A stretch of 64,000 bases of DNA from Diphasiastrum complanatum (GCA_029204225.1 CM055097.1:38989106-39053105); one strand, 5' to 3'. Positions 1 to 12,949 are shown, numbered from the stretch's first letter. Program-made: numbers and translations. Notes: generated by a model not told the origin, from the letters alone.

Positions 1-1718
1 TCGGAGTGCCTTTACTTTCCTAGATGTTTGTGTCTCTGCCCATGGCCTTGAATCTCCTGAAGCATTCAAAGGCTTCATATTTCTGCTTAGTGAACATGAC
101 TGTAGACCATCTGGAGTAATCATCTATGAAAGTGAAAATAGACTACATCTCCTAAGGATGGAGTTGGCATTGGACCACATAGATCGCTATGTACAAGATC
201 TAATACATGCTTTGATTTGATGGAATGTGATTTTGGAAACTTGCTTCTAGAGTGCTTCCCATAAATGCATGATTCACAAAAGAAAGATTTCCTATCTAAT
301 GAAGATGGGAATTTCAAACCATCAACTAAATTATTACAAAGCATATAAGAAAGTGATCTTGTATTCACGTGTCCAAATCAACTATGCCACAAAACAACAC
401 TGTCGTTTACATTTTCATTAGAGATACTAGCTAATGTGACTGAATTAGAGAGTACGTAAAGGTTCCCGACTCTAGTTCATATAGTCAGAGGAGTATCTTC
501 CTCGAATATTGTACACTCCTTAGATGAGAAGGTAACAATGTAGCCCTCATCAGTTATCTTCAAGACTGATAACATGTTCTTTGACAACTGAGGAACATGA
601 AAGACATTAGGAACACAAATGGACAGATCATTGTTGAAGGTGGTCTTCACTGCTCCTTTGCCTTCCACGCGTATGGTGCTATAACCTCTGAGGTAGATAA
701 ATTGGTCTCTACTGTAAGCAGTGTACTCCGTAAACCATTCCTTGCAAGAGGTCATGTGCTGGGTAGCACCAATGTCCAGGTACCAGCTATCACAATCTTC
801 GTTGCTGTTGTTGTAAGCCATTAGCAAATGTGTGTCTTGCTCCTTGAAGTTTGCCGTGTTGGAGGAGTCTGGATGCTGTTGTTGTTGCTACTTCTTTGCC
901 TCGTTGTAGATCCTGATGCGACACTCCTTGATGTCATGATTAGCTCTTTTGCAATATCTGCATAAGAGCTTCTTCCGCGATCCACCATGCTGAGTCTGAG
1001 CATGAGGCTTCTGCTGTTGCTACTGCACCTGATTCTTGCCCTTGGAATGTTCTTTCTTCTTGGTGTATAGAGCCATGGATTTGTCTTTGATGGACAGGCT
1101 GCTAGTCTTTCTCCACATTTCTTCTTGAAGACGATGACCAATCACCTTTTGAAGGGTGAGATCCGGTTGTGTGGAGATCGTCACCACAAAGTGCTCATAG
1201 GACTTTGGAAGAGAAGAAAGCAAGGTCATAACGGCATCATCATCTTGAATAGAACATCCTATAGCTGATAACTGATCTAACAAGAACTTGAAGCTGTTGA
1301 TGTGAGAAGTGATGGTAGTAGAATTAGACATGCTAAGAGTAAAGAACTTCCTTCTAAGATGTAATCTTGTGGTTACATCGCGAGTCTCATAGAGACTTGA
1401 TAGCAAGTCTAGTGCTTCCTTAGAGGTTTTGCACATAGTGCCGTGAGATATTTGGGAGTTGGCCAGATTGAGTGTGATACATGCTAAGGCCTTCTGATCT
1501 TTTATCCTCCAGGCCTTTGCCTGATCACCATCTTTTGGTTTCAGGTCTGCACCTTCTACTACATCCCAAAGATCTCTATGTATAAACATCATTCTAAGTT
1601 TCAACTTCCAAATGTAGAAGTTAGAACCATTGAACTTGTCAATGACTCTAGCTTCACTGAGTGATGAAGATGAAGAGTTATTTATATGAGATATGATGAT
1701 AGTATACAAATAGAACAA
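1..1718 (-). pseudogene. Decayed Copia gag-protease-integrase polyprotein (element C1)
   Basis: Ty1/copia polyprotein read leftward and cut by the window edge. Gag (UBN2-like) covers about 1,718-1,023 and contains KFNGSNFYIWKLKLRMM. A zinc knuckle CRYCKRANHDIKEC near 985-940 fits CX2CX4HX4C. The protease region near 770 reads DSWYLDIGATQHM, so the catalytic DSG is altered to DIG. The pre-integrase part has LWHS, FGHVN and CESCIYGKHSR, followed by the integrase start LDLVHSDLCGPM. DDYSRW and FTKQKYEAFECF follow in another frame, so there is a frameshift near 130. From 1,718 to about 130 the frame is one line broken only by TAG at 1,022-1,020 and near 892, and TGA at 479-477 and 380-378. A stop after RDTNI lies near 12. 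No reverse transcriptase is inside the window. Family assignment is secure; the element is dead. Confidence 0.9.
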
Positions 1719-1746
1719 ACTTAATCTCTCGGTTTATTTGGACTGT

Positions 1747-1758
1747 GCTCTGATACCA
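1747..1758 (-). other. Primer-binding site of C1 (initiator Met tRNA)
   Basis: The minus strand reads TGGTATCAGAGC, the standard plant LTR-retrotransposon sequence complementary to the 3' end of initiator methionine tRNA. It sits between the LTR end and gag, as expected. Confidence 0.85.
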
Positions 1759-1762
1759 ATCT

Positions 1763-1920
1763 GATGGGGGAAAAGTAGAAGGGAGAACGAGAACGGAGAA
1801 GAGAACAAGAATATTGCGGAATAACTCTCCCATTCTAGTCGGCTGCTAGGTGCAAAAATAGTCTAATAGACAGCTTATGCTAAAGATAATCATAGCTTTA
1901 TGTGTTCTGATTGCCCAACA
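1763..1920 (-). repeat. Probable 5' LTR of Copia element C1
   Basis: On the minus strand the segment starts TGTTGGGCAATC and ends CCCCCATCA, three bases before the primer-binding site. At 158 bp it is short but normal for Copia. The CT-rich stretch just before its end is typical of Copia R/U5. The partner LTR lies outside the window, so the outer boundary rests on the TGTTGGG start alone. Confidence 0.6.
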
Positions 1921-2524
1921 AGATCTTAAAAATTAAGTCATACTCTAAAACAAGAGTACAGTCCACTGAAGAGATTAGAGATGGTTTGTGTGTGGTACTA
2001 TTGAAATCAGATTCAATGTGAAATATAGTTCTGAAATAAATGGAAGAGTAGTATGATATCGGGAGTTTCTCAAGCGTCAAAGACAACCATCGTCTGATCA
2101 GAAACTGAGGAGTCACAGACGTCCGTGTTCTGATCAGAGTGCGTATACAAGCTCGATCAAACAAAAATGAAAGTGCATTCAATCACAACAAGCATTAATC
2201 TACGTTGTACACTAATAAAAACGTGTTGCTGCTATATTACACTTAAGCACAATACAAATAACAATTACCACCAAAAATTGACAGCGTAACTGGGAGGTTC
2301 AAATAATGCATCTCATGGACGGAGCAACCACTAATTTGTGCTTGGATGATCTATTTATAGAGTTCATCCATGTATTAATTACATTGAACAACAAATCAGG
2401 ATCGTTGACGTAGACGAGGATCGCAAATTCATGTCACTTCGCAAGATTTCGAGAAGTAACGTGGGAACGAACCTCGTTCATTTTAGACGACCTTCGACAT
2501 TTTTCTCTCTCTTCAGGTTTTTGC

Positions 2525-2760
2525 GAAAAAGGCCGAAGGTGTCCTAAATAAGTTTAAGGCGCCCTTAGAAAAGCGAAAATGTGAAGAAGCCAAAAGTACC
2601 TTTAAAACAACTTGAAGGTGCCCTCAGAAAAGCGAAGATGTCTTAATAGTAACTTTCTCGCGCTTTTTGGAGAAAGTGAAGAAGCCGAAGGTACCTTTAA
2701 AACAACTTAAAGGTGCCCTTAAAAAGTTGGCGAAGGTGCCTTTAATAGTTTAACTCTTAA
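2525..2760. repeat. Degenerate GAAGGTGCCYT tandem repeats
   Basis: Three degraded units share the pattern AAGAAGCCGAAGGTACCTTT, AAAACAACTT and AAGGTGCCCTTAGAAAAGCG. They start near 2,528, 2,581 and 2,678. The rest of 1,921-3,700 shows no gene I can support; it is AT-rich with scattered stops. Confidence 0.6.
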
Positions 2761-3782
2761 AAATACAGGACCTCCTGGAAGTTAACCTTTCTCACATTTT
2801 TCGAAAAAATGTGAAAGAAGGCCAAAGGTGCTGAAAAATAGTTAAACTTTTGAACTGTGAATAAGTTAACTTCTTCAAAATAATTGAACGGAAGAAGTCA
2901 AAGGCAAGTTTCACAGTTTCTCGGAAGAGTGCGAAAAATGCAAACTGTGCGACACTTAGTGTATTTCTACAGACTTTTTGAAAATGATGTAAATCTACAG
3001 ACTTGTTCTAAATGTAAGTTTGTGGAAGTCCTTGAAGATGGCCAAGTCTTCAATGACTTCAAGTTATCAAACTTAACATCTGAACTTAAATTTATCTTTG
3101 GGATTGGTTATCCTTTTTGACAATCAGCTACAAGTCTGTTGTAGATGGTCTTCAAGGAATTGGCTGTCTAAGTTATGATTCACCAAGGAGGAAACTGTGG
3201 GCTTAATTTCCAACATTTACTAGCACAATTTTCTATTTTCAGGACAATTTTTAAAATCTACAAAATTACTCACAAACTATGAATAGTGAACAAGTTTGCA
3301 GAATAGCAACTTGAGATAAAAAAGATTCCAATTTGGCCTTGGGTTGAAATAAGCCTTGGATCAAAATAAGTCTTGAATAAAAAAAAGCTCTAGTTGGATC
3401 AATATAGAACTTAAATCAATTCCCAAAGTAAAAAACGTACAATAAATTGTTTTTACTCAACCCATGATCAAAAACCTACATTGATTCCATTCAATTCAAG
3501 ATTGAAAATCCATGATGATTAGATTTGATTCGATCTAGGGTCGAAATTTGACTATCCCAGATCAAAATAACAAATTTTGATCCTCATGATCATTCTTCAT
3601 GGGAAAATCATAGTTGAAGATTATTGATTATAGTAACCTCGATTATTGTTATCTTTCTAGAGCTTCTTTTACTCATTAGTTAAAGTTGTATATGTAAATG
3701 TTCAAGGACATAGAGAAACTATGGCGGAGCATGTGCAAGTTTATTGTAATTGGAGATTGCAGCACACTAGTCTTATGACAAA

Positions 3783-3966
3783 GATGGCAAAATGTGTGCA
3801 AGTCCATTGAGACTAGTCATTGTAGCACAATTGTTCAGTAGGTTATGTATATATGCAAGCCCCATGGAGACTAAGATGGCAGAATGTGTGCAAGTCCATT
3901 TACGTTGGTCATTGTAGCACACTCGTCTTAGTAGGTTTTGTATGTATGCAAGCCCGTGGAGACTGA
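3783..3966. repeat. Two 92-bp tandem repeats
   Basis: Units 3,783-3,874 and 3,875-3,966 both run from GATGGCARAATGTGTGCAAG to a CATGGAGACT/GTGGAGACT end. Both contain CATTGTAGCACA and ATGCAAGCCC. A partial third unit precedes them near 3,720. No coding function is evident. Confidence 0.75.
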
Positions 3967-4319
3967 GCATTGCAAGACACATGTTTTATAAGCATATTGT
4001 TTGTACACACATTTTGATCAGTAATCAAAGGTTATCAATTCAACTATATATATTTTGTGAATGAATCTTGTATGGTTACTTTAGTTTATGAACGTTCTTT
4101 GTTTTCAATCTTTCTACTAAACTGTTTATGTCAATTCCAATTCTTTTTTCAACTCTATCCATCTTTAGTGAAATCTGTCATCCATCTCAAAGGGATGTCA
4201 AGATTCTGACAAAAGTGTTGTTCATTTGATTCATCACCGTAGGCAATTCTTACTTGAGGAAGTTTCATTTTTTCCCCTTCAAGGATCTTTCCTCTATATC
4301 TTCTTCCTTGCTTCATTAC

Positions 4320-5074
4320 GATTGAGAACTTGACAATCTTTGATGTCGTGATTGGTTCTCTTGGAATATTTGCAGAAGATTCTAATCTTGGATTTCAGTT
4401 GTTGTTAATTGTGTTATTGTTGTTGTTGTTGGTTTGAATTAATTTGCTCAGCCTTCTTGTCCTTCTAATTCTTCTTCTTGGACTATGGCTTATTTGAATA
4501 CGAGGCGACTGTCTTGTTGTTTGAGAAGAATAAGCTCTTCCTTCTTACTTCTTCCTGCAATAATCTTGCTATCAGTTTCTGGAGAGACAACTAAGGATTA
4601 TTGCTCAAGCAATACTAAATTGTTGTAAGAGGGAGGAAGACTGGAGAGAAGCAACATGTTGGCATCTTCATCCGATATTGACAAACCTACTATAACTAGC
4701 TAATTAAGCAGTTGTTTGGAATCATATATATGATCCTTGACCAAAGTACCTTCACTCATCTTGATCAATAGGAATTTCTTTCTCAAAATGAGACGAGTCG
4801 TGACATCTATCGTTGCGTATAAACCAATTAGAATGTCTCGTGCTTCTTTGGAAGTAGAACATTTAGCTACATGAGCTATTTGTGAATCTTTCGGATTCAG
4901 GAATACAATGGCTAAGGATTTGCCATCTTTTGCTTCCCAAGCGGTCAACAATTCAAGTTTGACCGATTTGGCTATCAAACTATTGATGTATTCCTGTAAT
5001 TTTTTTTCGATCAATATCATCCTCATTTTGAATTTCCACATGTGGAAATCATCTCCATTGAACTTGTTGATCAA
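4320..5074 (-). pseudogene. Copia gag relic (element C2)
   Basis: The open part 5,074-4,700 encodes a UBN2-type gag: KFNGDDFHMWKFKMRMIL, then ATIDVTTRLILRKKFL. The frame continues leftward past stops through LLLSSLPPSY. It ends in a zinc knuckle near 4,380-4,340, CKYSKRTNHDIKDC, in which the second cysteine has become serine. Protease, integrase and RT are missing; sequence resemblance ends near 4,200. It is related to C1 but not a close copy. Confidence 0.8.
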
Positions 5075-5550
5075 TCGGATCTCTGAGGTTGAACATGTTG
5101 AAATTGCAGCAAAATAAGTCCAATAGATCCTAGAAATGATTTATTAAGCACCTCATTAAGATCCAATCATGATCCAATAGCTAGAGCACAAAACAATCTA
5201 TTGATTCCTAGCTTATCTAATAGGTCATAAGATCCACCCTAATTGGGGTTCGAGATCTTGAGATCCAAAAACAATGTAGAAATTGCTATTTTTAGATCCA
5301 TGAAAATCTCTAGCTTATCTATGCACATTTTGGCCTCATTCCAAATGTTCCATTCCAAAGCTTGGTTAGGAATAAGAATTATGAAAAGTATCAAATGCTT
5401 TTTGGCACGTGTGACATCCCACAACATGGCCACATTACAATTTACAAGTGGTAGAACCAAACTAGTTTGTGTAAATTTAACAGATCCTTCCGTGATTAAA
5501 AAATAATCTAAAATAGTAAAAATTGAGAGTCAAATAGATAATTCAAACCT

Positions 5551-5600
5551 GCTTTGATACCAATTTTGTTGGGAAAGGTGCGACATAGTTTGATAGGGCA
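5551..5600 (-). other. C2 primer-binding site and LTR edge
   Basis: The minus strand reads TGGTATCAAAGC at 5,562-5,551. It is preceded by an LTR end CCCAACA at 5,573-5,567. The LTR continues rightward, but its far boundary is unclear. A TATA-like TTGTATATATACAA lies near 6,160-6,175. The stretch 5,600-6,300 has no gene I can see. Confidence 0.6.
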
Positions 5601-6319
5601 GTGAAAGTGAGCCCGAACTTGTCTTCTCAATCAAAAGAAAAACAATAGAAACTATAAGGATCTAATCGAACTATCAAGATTCAGACAATTTCTTAGATTA
5701 TTCGTTTAACTTGGTAGAATAATTGGGTAGGTTTCAAAGACAACCATGAAGAGCGCGAATAAACGGGCATTTATGATAGCCATGCAACCTTCAATAGATA
5801 TTCTACATTTATCAATGAAACGATAGCATCAAACAATGAGAGAGAAAAGAATGAGAGAGCATTCCACAATGATTAAAGCATGTGAAGATAATAGACAATA
5901 TGTAAATTAATCTTGTTGTAGTACAACTATCAGATCCCAAATAGGAATCATGTGCCTTGAAAAGGTTCACAGCCTAAACAGTTGATCAAAACAACCAATA
6001 GATAAAACAAATTTTCTATCATCTTGAATTACTCTCACTTTCTCAAATATTTGGTTTTGAGGACTCAGATAGCCTAATAAAATCGAATTCATATCTGAAT
6101 TTTGATAATGATTTGATGACCGATTTTGAGTGATGTATTTGTCTTATTCTAATCTATTGTATATATACAAAGATGATAGAGTTTAATGTCTAACTCGTTC
6201 TTGTGACCTGGTGTGTTAGCACGATGTAGGTGTTTACAAGATGAGTCGGAACTAAATTGTAGGTGATAGGCATGACACTGAGCAGTTATCATATATAGTG
6301 GCAAATCAGCAGCGAGGCG

Positions 6320-7854
6320 TCATTCAACGGTAGAGCTTTCCCCATCAACATTTAACAATTCGCCTTCATTTTGCACATGGATTGACTTAGCTATATTGCA
6401 TCGGTCAAATATCCATTTCAACATTGTGTGACTCTCCTTATGAACTTCAAATGCGGCTATCCACCATATGTGATTTTCAGATTGCACACTGAATTCATAT
6501 AAATCATTTTCATTATGTTGTTGCAATGTCTGGTTCATCAATGTGATCGTGAGACATTCAAGCTTGTGACCTTTTACAATCTCTACTTCATCCAACTTGG
6601 TAGCAAATATGAGTTTGCCTTCACAATATGCAAAAGTGACCCTTGATAAGAAAACATATAAAGGAAAATTCACTGAAGATCAACGTACAAAAAAAAGTCA
6701 CAAAATTCATGTGAAGCATTCTTACCATCTCTTTTTATTTAATGTCGAATCATCGTTGCTTTGACCTTTTCCAGATCTAGAAATACATTGCTACCTGGGT
6801 GATAATGAAAGTCATTCGTAGGCCCTTTTTTTTTATTTGTTATTGTAAAAGTGTCTTGAATATGCATGAATTCTCCTAATTCACAGCCCAAGTTTGAATT
6901 GCATTCTCGCTTAGCAAATTCAAGTAGCTCATAAGCAGGTAAAATCTTATGTTGTTTCAATCCATTTTTATCGAAAATTTTCATAACTTTTTTTTAATGC
7001 TCTATAACCTTGGCAACTGACTCCTCCTTGGTCACATGCGTAAACCATGTCTCTAATTGGCTTGAATTGGTTAGCAAGTTTTTTTGCAATCTTCAAGCGA
7101 AATGAATCACTCTTTTCATTTCCAATTTTCATTAAATCTTTTCTGTTCATAAAACGATTAATATATTTTCCTCTAACAAGATTTTCTCCAACCATTTTTT
7201 GCAAAATCTCTTTCATCACTCTCATACGTCTTTTGCTAGCACCACCCCCTGGTGTCAAAACCTCTAGTTTGTGTCGCTTTGTATTTTCTTTTGGTGCTCT
7301 TTCCTCTCTTGAGACTCCACGCTTTCGCTTCATTCCATATATTGTCTTTTGAAGAGAACTATTTGAATATTTGAATTCTTGAAAAAAAAATTTAAGACCT
7401 GTTACTTCTTCGACCAGTGCATTATTTAGAATTTGCAACGAATTAAAACTCTCATTCATGTTTGAAATATGACAGTTTGTGGTATTCAACAAAGTCTTAA
7501 CTTGACTTCTTCGAGAATCCAAAGCTCCACAATAAACAAGAAGACCGTTAGACCCTCCGCAATAAATCTTATTAAACTATGTACATCAAAAAACTGAGGA
7601 GGAACATTTGTGAATGGATTGGGTGGATACAAATCACCTTCTACCCATAGATCGATATTTTTCTTGTCTTCTAATTTACAACAATGCATCTCATGTGGAC
7701 TTAATGCAACACCCCATGTAGCTTTGGTTGTGGAATACTCCTTATCTAATTTCACATGCAAGTATTTTGTTGTCATTGTGAAAATGCTTAAGTTAAAAGA
7801 AAAAGAAATGGCAAACCTTTTGATGTCCTCTAAACAAATGAGCTCATTCCACAA
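6320..7854 (-). pseudogene. Unrecognised multi-segment coding relic
   Basis: Four adjacent minus-strand open segments run in order: 7,854-7,486, 7,522-6,968, 6,984-6,739 and 6,673-6,320. They join across short frameshifts or small introns and keep protein-like composition in AT-rich DNA. Visible parts are TTKYLHVKLDKEYS with DLYPPNPF; a basic block MKRKRGVSREERAPKE with NTKRHKLE; a Lys/Arg-rich helix with SDSFRLKIAKKLANQFKPIR; and VSCQGYRALKKSYENF. A last segment has LYEFSVQSENHIWW. I recognise no family. It could be a host gene, or the gene of an unknown transposon, now broken. The segment joins are inference. Confidence 0.45.
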
Positions 7855-7859
7855 CAGTT

Positions 7860-9640
7860 TTCAACAACCTTCTGCTTAGATTATGTTCAGCCTTAGACGT
7901 ACAAGAGTGCAAGTTTTGACACCATCATAAGATATGATGTTTCAATCATTTAGCTTAAATTGTTTTTTGGTTTTATAGTAGAACATGCAAGGGTTATGAA
8001 GTTGAACACAGATGATGCACATCGTACTTCTTTACATGAAGGACTATTTTATCTTGCAACAAAGATTCTCTGATTCTATGAGTAGCACCCTCTCTGAAAA
8101 TTCAGTTTTGCAGTAGTTGACACACACAACTTGTATAAGGTGCAATTAATAGCACGAAGATAGGTAGAGATTTTGGGCTCTTCTATGTTGAGAAATTAGA
8201 GTTTATTATTATTTCAATCTTTGTTTATCCAGAGTAACTATGCATGCAATTGCTTGTGATTGAGAACTACAAGGTTTGTGTGCGAATCCTAAGATATGTC
8301 CATGGCATGTTCAACCCTCGCATAGGCTTATTGGGCTTTCAAAAGCAATGATTACACTTTATTTTCTTGACAATTTACCATTAGGATTGGAAAACAACAT
8401 TTTTTATCTAACCTTAATTTGATGAACATTGTAACAAAAAAATTTCAAAATCCATTTTTGATAATCAATCTCTTTCTCTTTGTGTATAGAATTTCAATAC
8501 ATCCTATTTTACATATGTAAGTAGCCTGTGTAAAACTACAATTTTCTGCTTGATTCAATTGAATAGACTTTATACATGTTAGAAATACACATTTCTTGAT
8601 TTTGTGAGATTGTTTACAAGGAGTGTAATATTAGAGCAACAAATTACATTTCAAAAATCAAGAGATGATCCTCATCATTTTCATATCATATTCAAAATTC
8701 AGCTAATAAATAAAAATAGTTGAACTTGAATGAATAGAACAACTAGATGAGCCTTTGCTAGATGTCGAATTGATTGAATAAAGTGCAAAATTGAATTTTG
8801 ACCCTATTTACACACATGGTTTGAAATGAATACATTGGAATCTCAATGGATAGCCTTATGTAATTAAATAGTCACTGATATAAAATGTTGTTCATCATGT
8901 GGAGCATCCACATTTCACCTAATTAGCAAAAATATGTTTGTCTCAAAAGAACTAAATGAAATATTCCTATAAAAAAAAACTCAAGCAGCCTACGTGGCGA
9001 TCCTTATAAGATCTTTTTTTTTTTGATTTGGAACTCCTCTAATGCAAATCCTATCTTTCATGCTAGGAGCAAACACGAGATTGTTCACCATTTTGTGAGA
9101 GAAAACATTCAAGCCAAAGAAATCAAGTTGGATAATGTGGATACTCAAAATTGTGTAGTTGATATTCTTTCCAACCCTGGTTGGAATTTTCATTCATAAA
9201 GTTTAAATTAGCCCTTGGAGTGATTAGCAAATCTGTGTTGAAAAACTGGCTAAGAGTATGAAATTTTGTTAGAAATTCATAAGCTTTGAATTTTCTAATG
9301 CTTGGTTTGAATGAAATATTTTCTAATTTACTGGAAAGCTTGTCATCCTTTTTGATTTGAACATGGCCTTCATGTAAGTATGTTTTAAACAAAACATTTT
9401 GTAATATGATAATGGCTTGTTCCAAACATGACTCTCACTTGGGGCTTGGCATTTTGCGAGTTTTGCATATCTTTTGCTTGCCATAATTTAACAAAAAGAT
9501 AGCACATAGTTTGCTACCTTTTTTATACCACTAGTTGAATGTTTATCATTGAGAATTGTGGTTTGGAATATAATGAAAAATCCCATAATGGAATACCAAA
9601 GTATAAATTTTTTTGAATTAGAATTATTTTTTAGCGTAAT
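7860..9640. other. AT-rich stretch, nothing supported
   Basis: Only short chance ORFs are present on both strands. There is no repeat structure, RNA gene or transposon end that I can defend. Confidence 0.5.
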
Positions 9641-9645
9641 CAGAT

Positions 9646-9842
9646 AACACACCAGCATGCCAAAGGATTCTGCTTGAAAAAATAAAATAAAACTTGCTAC
9701 GAAATCCTATAGCATGTCGGCGTGCTATTTGATTCTGTCGCAAAAAATTTTCTTGTTTCATTTAGCACGCCAGCGTGCTATCTTTGAAGGTTGCAAACAA
9801 AAAACAATTTCTAGCTGATTTACTTAGCACACTAGCGTGCTA
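9646..9842. repeat. Cluster of 18-bp palindromes TAGCACGC(N2)GCGTGCTA
   Basis: The core is near-perfect at 9,763-9,780 (TAGCACGCCAGCGTGCTA). Variants lie at 9,710-9,727 (TAGCATGTCGGCGTGCTA) and 9,825-9,842 (TAGCACACTAGCGTGCTA). A decayed one, ACACCAGCATGCC, is at 9,649-9,661. Spacing is about 53-64 bp. The last two cores are each followed by TTTGRAGGTTG and an A-rich run. Confidence 0.75.
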
Positions 9843-9849
9843 TGTTTGG

Positions 9850-10480
9850 AGGTTGAAAAAATATTTTGACATTATGTTTTTACTCAAAATTTGGTTCTCA
9901 AATGTGTCAAAATACCTTTTCCATTTTATAACTAAAAAATTTCAACCTATCGAATCTGTTGTGTATCCACAAAAATATGATGTAATACCTTAAAAGTAGA
10001 TATTGTTCCCGACAATGATGGTTTGATATCTAAATTGTCACATAGAGCACAATTTGGTACACTCCCATTACAACATAGACTATATAATTTGTTTTACATG
10101 AGAAAGTTGAATGGGTTGTGAATGATTCACATGATACAGTGGCTCAAACTATGGTGTCCAAGCCTTTTGTGCTATTGGAAAATGAAAAGCCAATTATATT
10201 AAAAAGTAGAAAAAGGAAAATGGACTGAATACCATAGAAGGAAGATGTGTTAGAGATTGTCATGACACCTATCAAGAGACATTGAGAGAATTATCATAGT
10301 AAAGAGTGGAGACAAATATAGTTCCTTCCAAAGTTGTCTCACATTGAAATCCATTGAAAATTTGCATCTAGTTAGCATATTCTTGTAGACATGCAAATAA
10401 TATTACATGGCATGCCATGTGCTACATAATCGATGAACCGTGGATAGAATGAAACTCACAAAACTCGCAAAAAATTTACT
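9850..10480. other. AT-rich stretch, nothing supported
   Basis: No ORF with family resemblance, no terminal repeats and no RNA gene seen. Confidence 0.45.
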
Positions 10481-10489
10481 CGCAGATTG

Positions 10490-11941
10490 TCAAAACTCAT
10501 TCCATGCAAACAATATATGAAAATATATAATGTTTTCTATTATATGCACATCTACATGTAGTGTACAAATATGAACATTATAAATAGGAATCGACAGTAC
10601 TAGATTCAAATATTCTTCATCCCTTGATACTCCTATACTCCTCATGTCTTTTGTTGTCTTCATGTTTTGAATTAGCTCCATGAAAAACATTAAACATACA
10701 TTTAATGTCTTTAAATCTCTAGCCAAATGCCACTCTATGTTGAAATTGCCAATCCCAACACCAATGCACATATAGAAGAAACACACACAAAAGAAAATAA
10801 ACATAATATTAACATAGAGAATATTATTTATATGGTGCTTACAAAAAATTAATTATACCCGAAAAATGGTCAACTACCAAACATCATTCTCTGATTGAAC
10901 ACTACAATTGAAATCCTTCAAATGTTTTAAATTTGAAAGTGCTCCATTCATGACTGTAACCTAACTCTCTCCAATTTTTTGTCCTTCCATAATTTTAGGT
11001 TCATCTATCTTTAGAACAACTATCAACTTGGTATTCAGATTCTCATTTGTAATACTAAAAAATTCTATTATGAATGTTAGCAACTGGTAATCAAAAAACA
11101 AATTGTTGAGATTGACACTAGGTAAAAAAATCTTCTTTGAGCAATATACTACATTGATATGAAATCGACTACTCACTATCTTTTGCATGTCTCTTGGTTT
11201 AACATGTCTCTTTTTATTTTAAGATGAGACGGTCGTAAAATTGAAAACTTTTTTATACTTGTGCAAATTACTTTATCATTTTAAACAATGTGGCATATAC
11301 TTTGCTACTGATACTAAAAAAATCACATGCACTTTGAATTAATGTAATGTTGAGTATTTTTCCAACTCCATTTATAATGTTTTCAACAATTTAAGCCTTA
11401 ATTTTTTTCATTCTATTATTGTTCGACATTGCTTTCAACAACTTAAAAGTCAAAGTAGAACCTAATGACATCCCAATAGAAATTTCATCAATCAAATGAT
11501 CTTCAACAACCAATGCAAATTGTTTTTACAAAATTGTTAATTGAAAATCTGTACACATTGCATTGATTGCAACACATTGCTAAAACTCATCCAAGTACGT
11601 AAAAATAAATAACTAATAGAACTATTGATTGCATTAATCAAGAAATTTAAAAACAGTTTCAAGACAAACAAATTAGTAATTACTTCAATGCACAAATCTC
11701 TCTTTTTTAATGTCCTCTTAAAGAAATCCAAATGCTTTAGCTTTTTCTCTCTATAATGAATCATATCAAAAGCCGATTTTGATTCTTTTGAATTTCTTGT
11801 TCTAAGTAGACCATACTCTGGTGGAAGATCCACATGAAAATGATAAAGCTTAGTCATCAATAAAATTGAAATGATACGATAACAATAACAAATGAGTTCC
11901 AAAATGTAAAATAGAATCAAATATACAAAAGAAGAACTCAT
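10490..11941 (-). pseudogene. Possible distant copy of the 6.3-7.9 kb unknown family
   Basis: Minus-strand segments 11,941-11,537, 11,188-10,961 and 10,804-10,490 occur in an order resembling the relic at 6,320-7,854. TKLYHFHVDLPPEYG can be set against TKYLHVKLDKEYS, and SIGVSRDEEY against KRGVSREERA. Similarity is weak and judged by eye in AT-rich DNA, so this may be chance. Confidence 0.2.
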
Positions 11942-12940
11942 CTAAATATATAAATATGACATTTAAAAATGGCGACAAGTACATGTTCGTCCATGGAGAT
12001 GGAGATGGCGACAAGCACATGTCATCTTTGGAGATGGTCATAGCCATATCTTTGAAAATTGAATACTAAGCACCCTCACTTTCGTTGTGACTATAATAAG
12101 ATAACACAAAAGTATGTGTCAAACCCATGCTCACTAGTTGAGGAAGAACTACAGATAATGCCTCAAAATTTGATTAGGTTAGTTGCCTATACAAGTAGGC
12201 ATCATGTATCTATTTCAATAGATTTCCAAATTACATCTAATTTTTTATTTTTTCCATGGACATTTTGCACTGGTCAAATAAGATTTCGAGAGTAGATGGA
12301 TGTAAAAATGTAGCGAAATTCATGGTATTACACTCACATTTGAAAATATTGAAGTTGTAACCATGGATGTTTGACACAATCACCATGCAACGCTGCCAAC
12401 AGCCACCTCTAGTAGAGAATGGCAGTGGTTAGAATATTCCAATTGGTAATGTGTGGTGCAAAGCATTTAAAAAACTGAAAGATTTTTTCAAAGAAAGTTT
12501 CAAAAAGAAATTTGTAAGGAGACACTCATAACAAAAATGTGATACTACAAAATCAAATAAATTTACTATGGGTTTTTGTGCAACACAATATTAAAGCATA
12601 TATTCCAATAAAGAGAACAAGAAATGTCAAAGATTCACACAAACTCACACGAACTGTAATCCAAGTAAGGACGGTGGAAAGGACCTTAGTTGATAGGGGA
12701 CCGAGGGGTTACCTCATATCCAATAAAGGAAAATTGAAAAATAAGTGGCACAATCTTTGCAAGAGTTTATTTCCCATCGAGAAGAATTCAAGGACTTGCT
12801 TATGCAAAACTGGAGATCTCCACGAGTTCCTCAACGAAGCACTCTTGGAAGATGCATCATCAAAGCTCACAAACATAAGAAAATAGCACTGAATTATTTG
12901 ATAGTTGCTTAGTAAAATAGTGTTGGATTTAGATAGGCAT
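11942..12940. other. No supported gene
   Basis: A plus-strand ORF of 115 codons at 12,539-12,886 (SNKGKLKNKWHNLCKSLFP) has no family I recognise. The rest is short and stop-rich. Confidence 0.4.
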
Positions 12941-12949
12941 TGGATTCTG

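Noticed and set aside
9646-9842. CRISPR-like array
   Set aside because: Units are palindromic, variable and unequal in spacing, there are no cas genes, and the window is eukaryotic.
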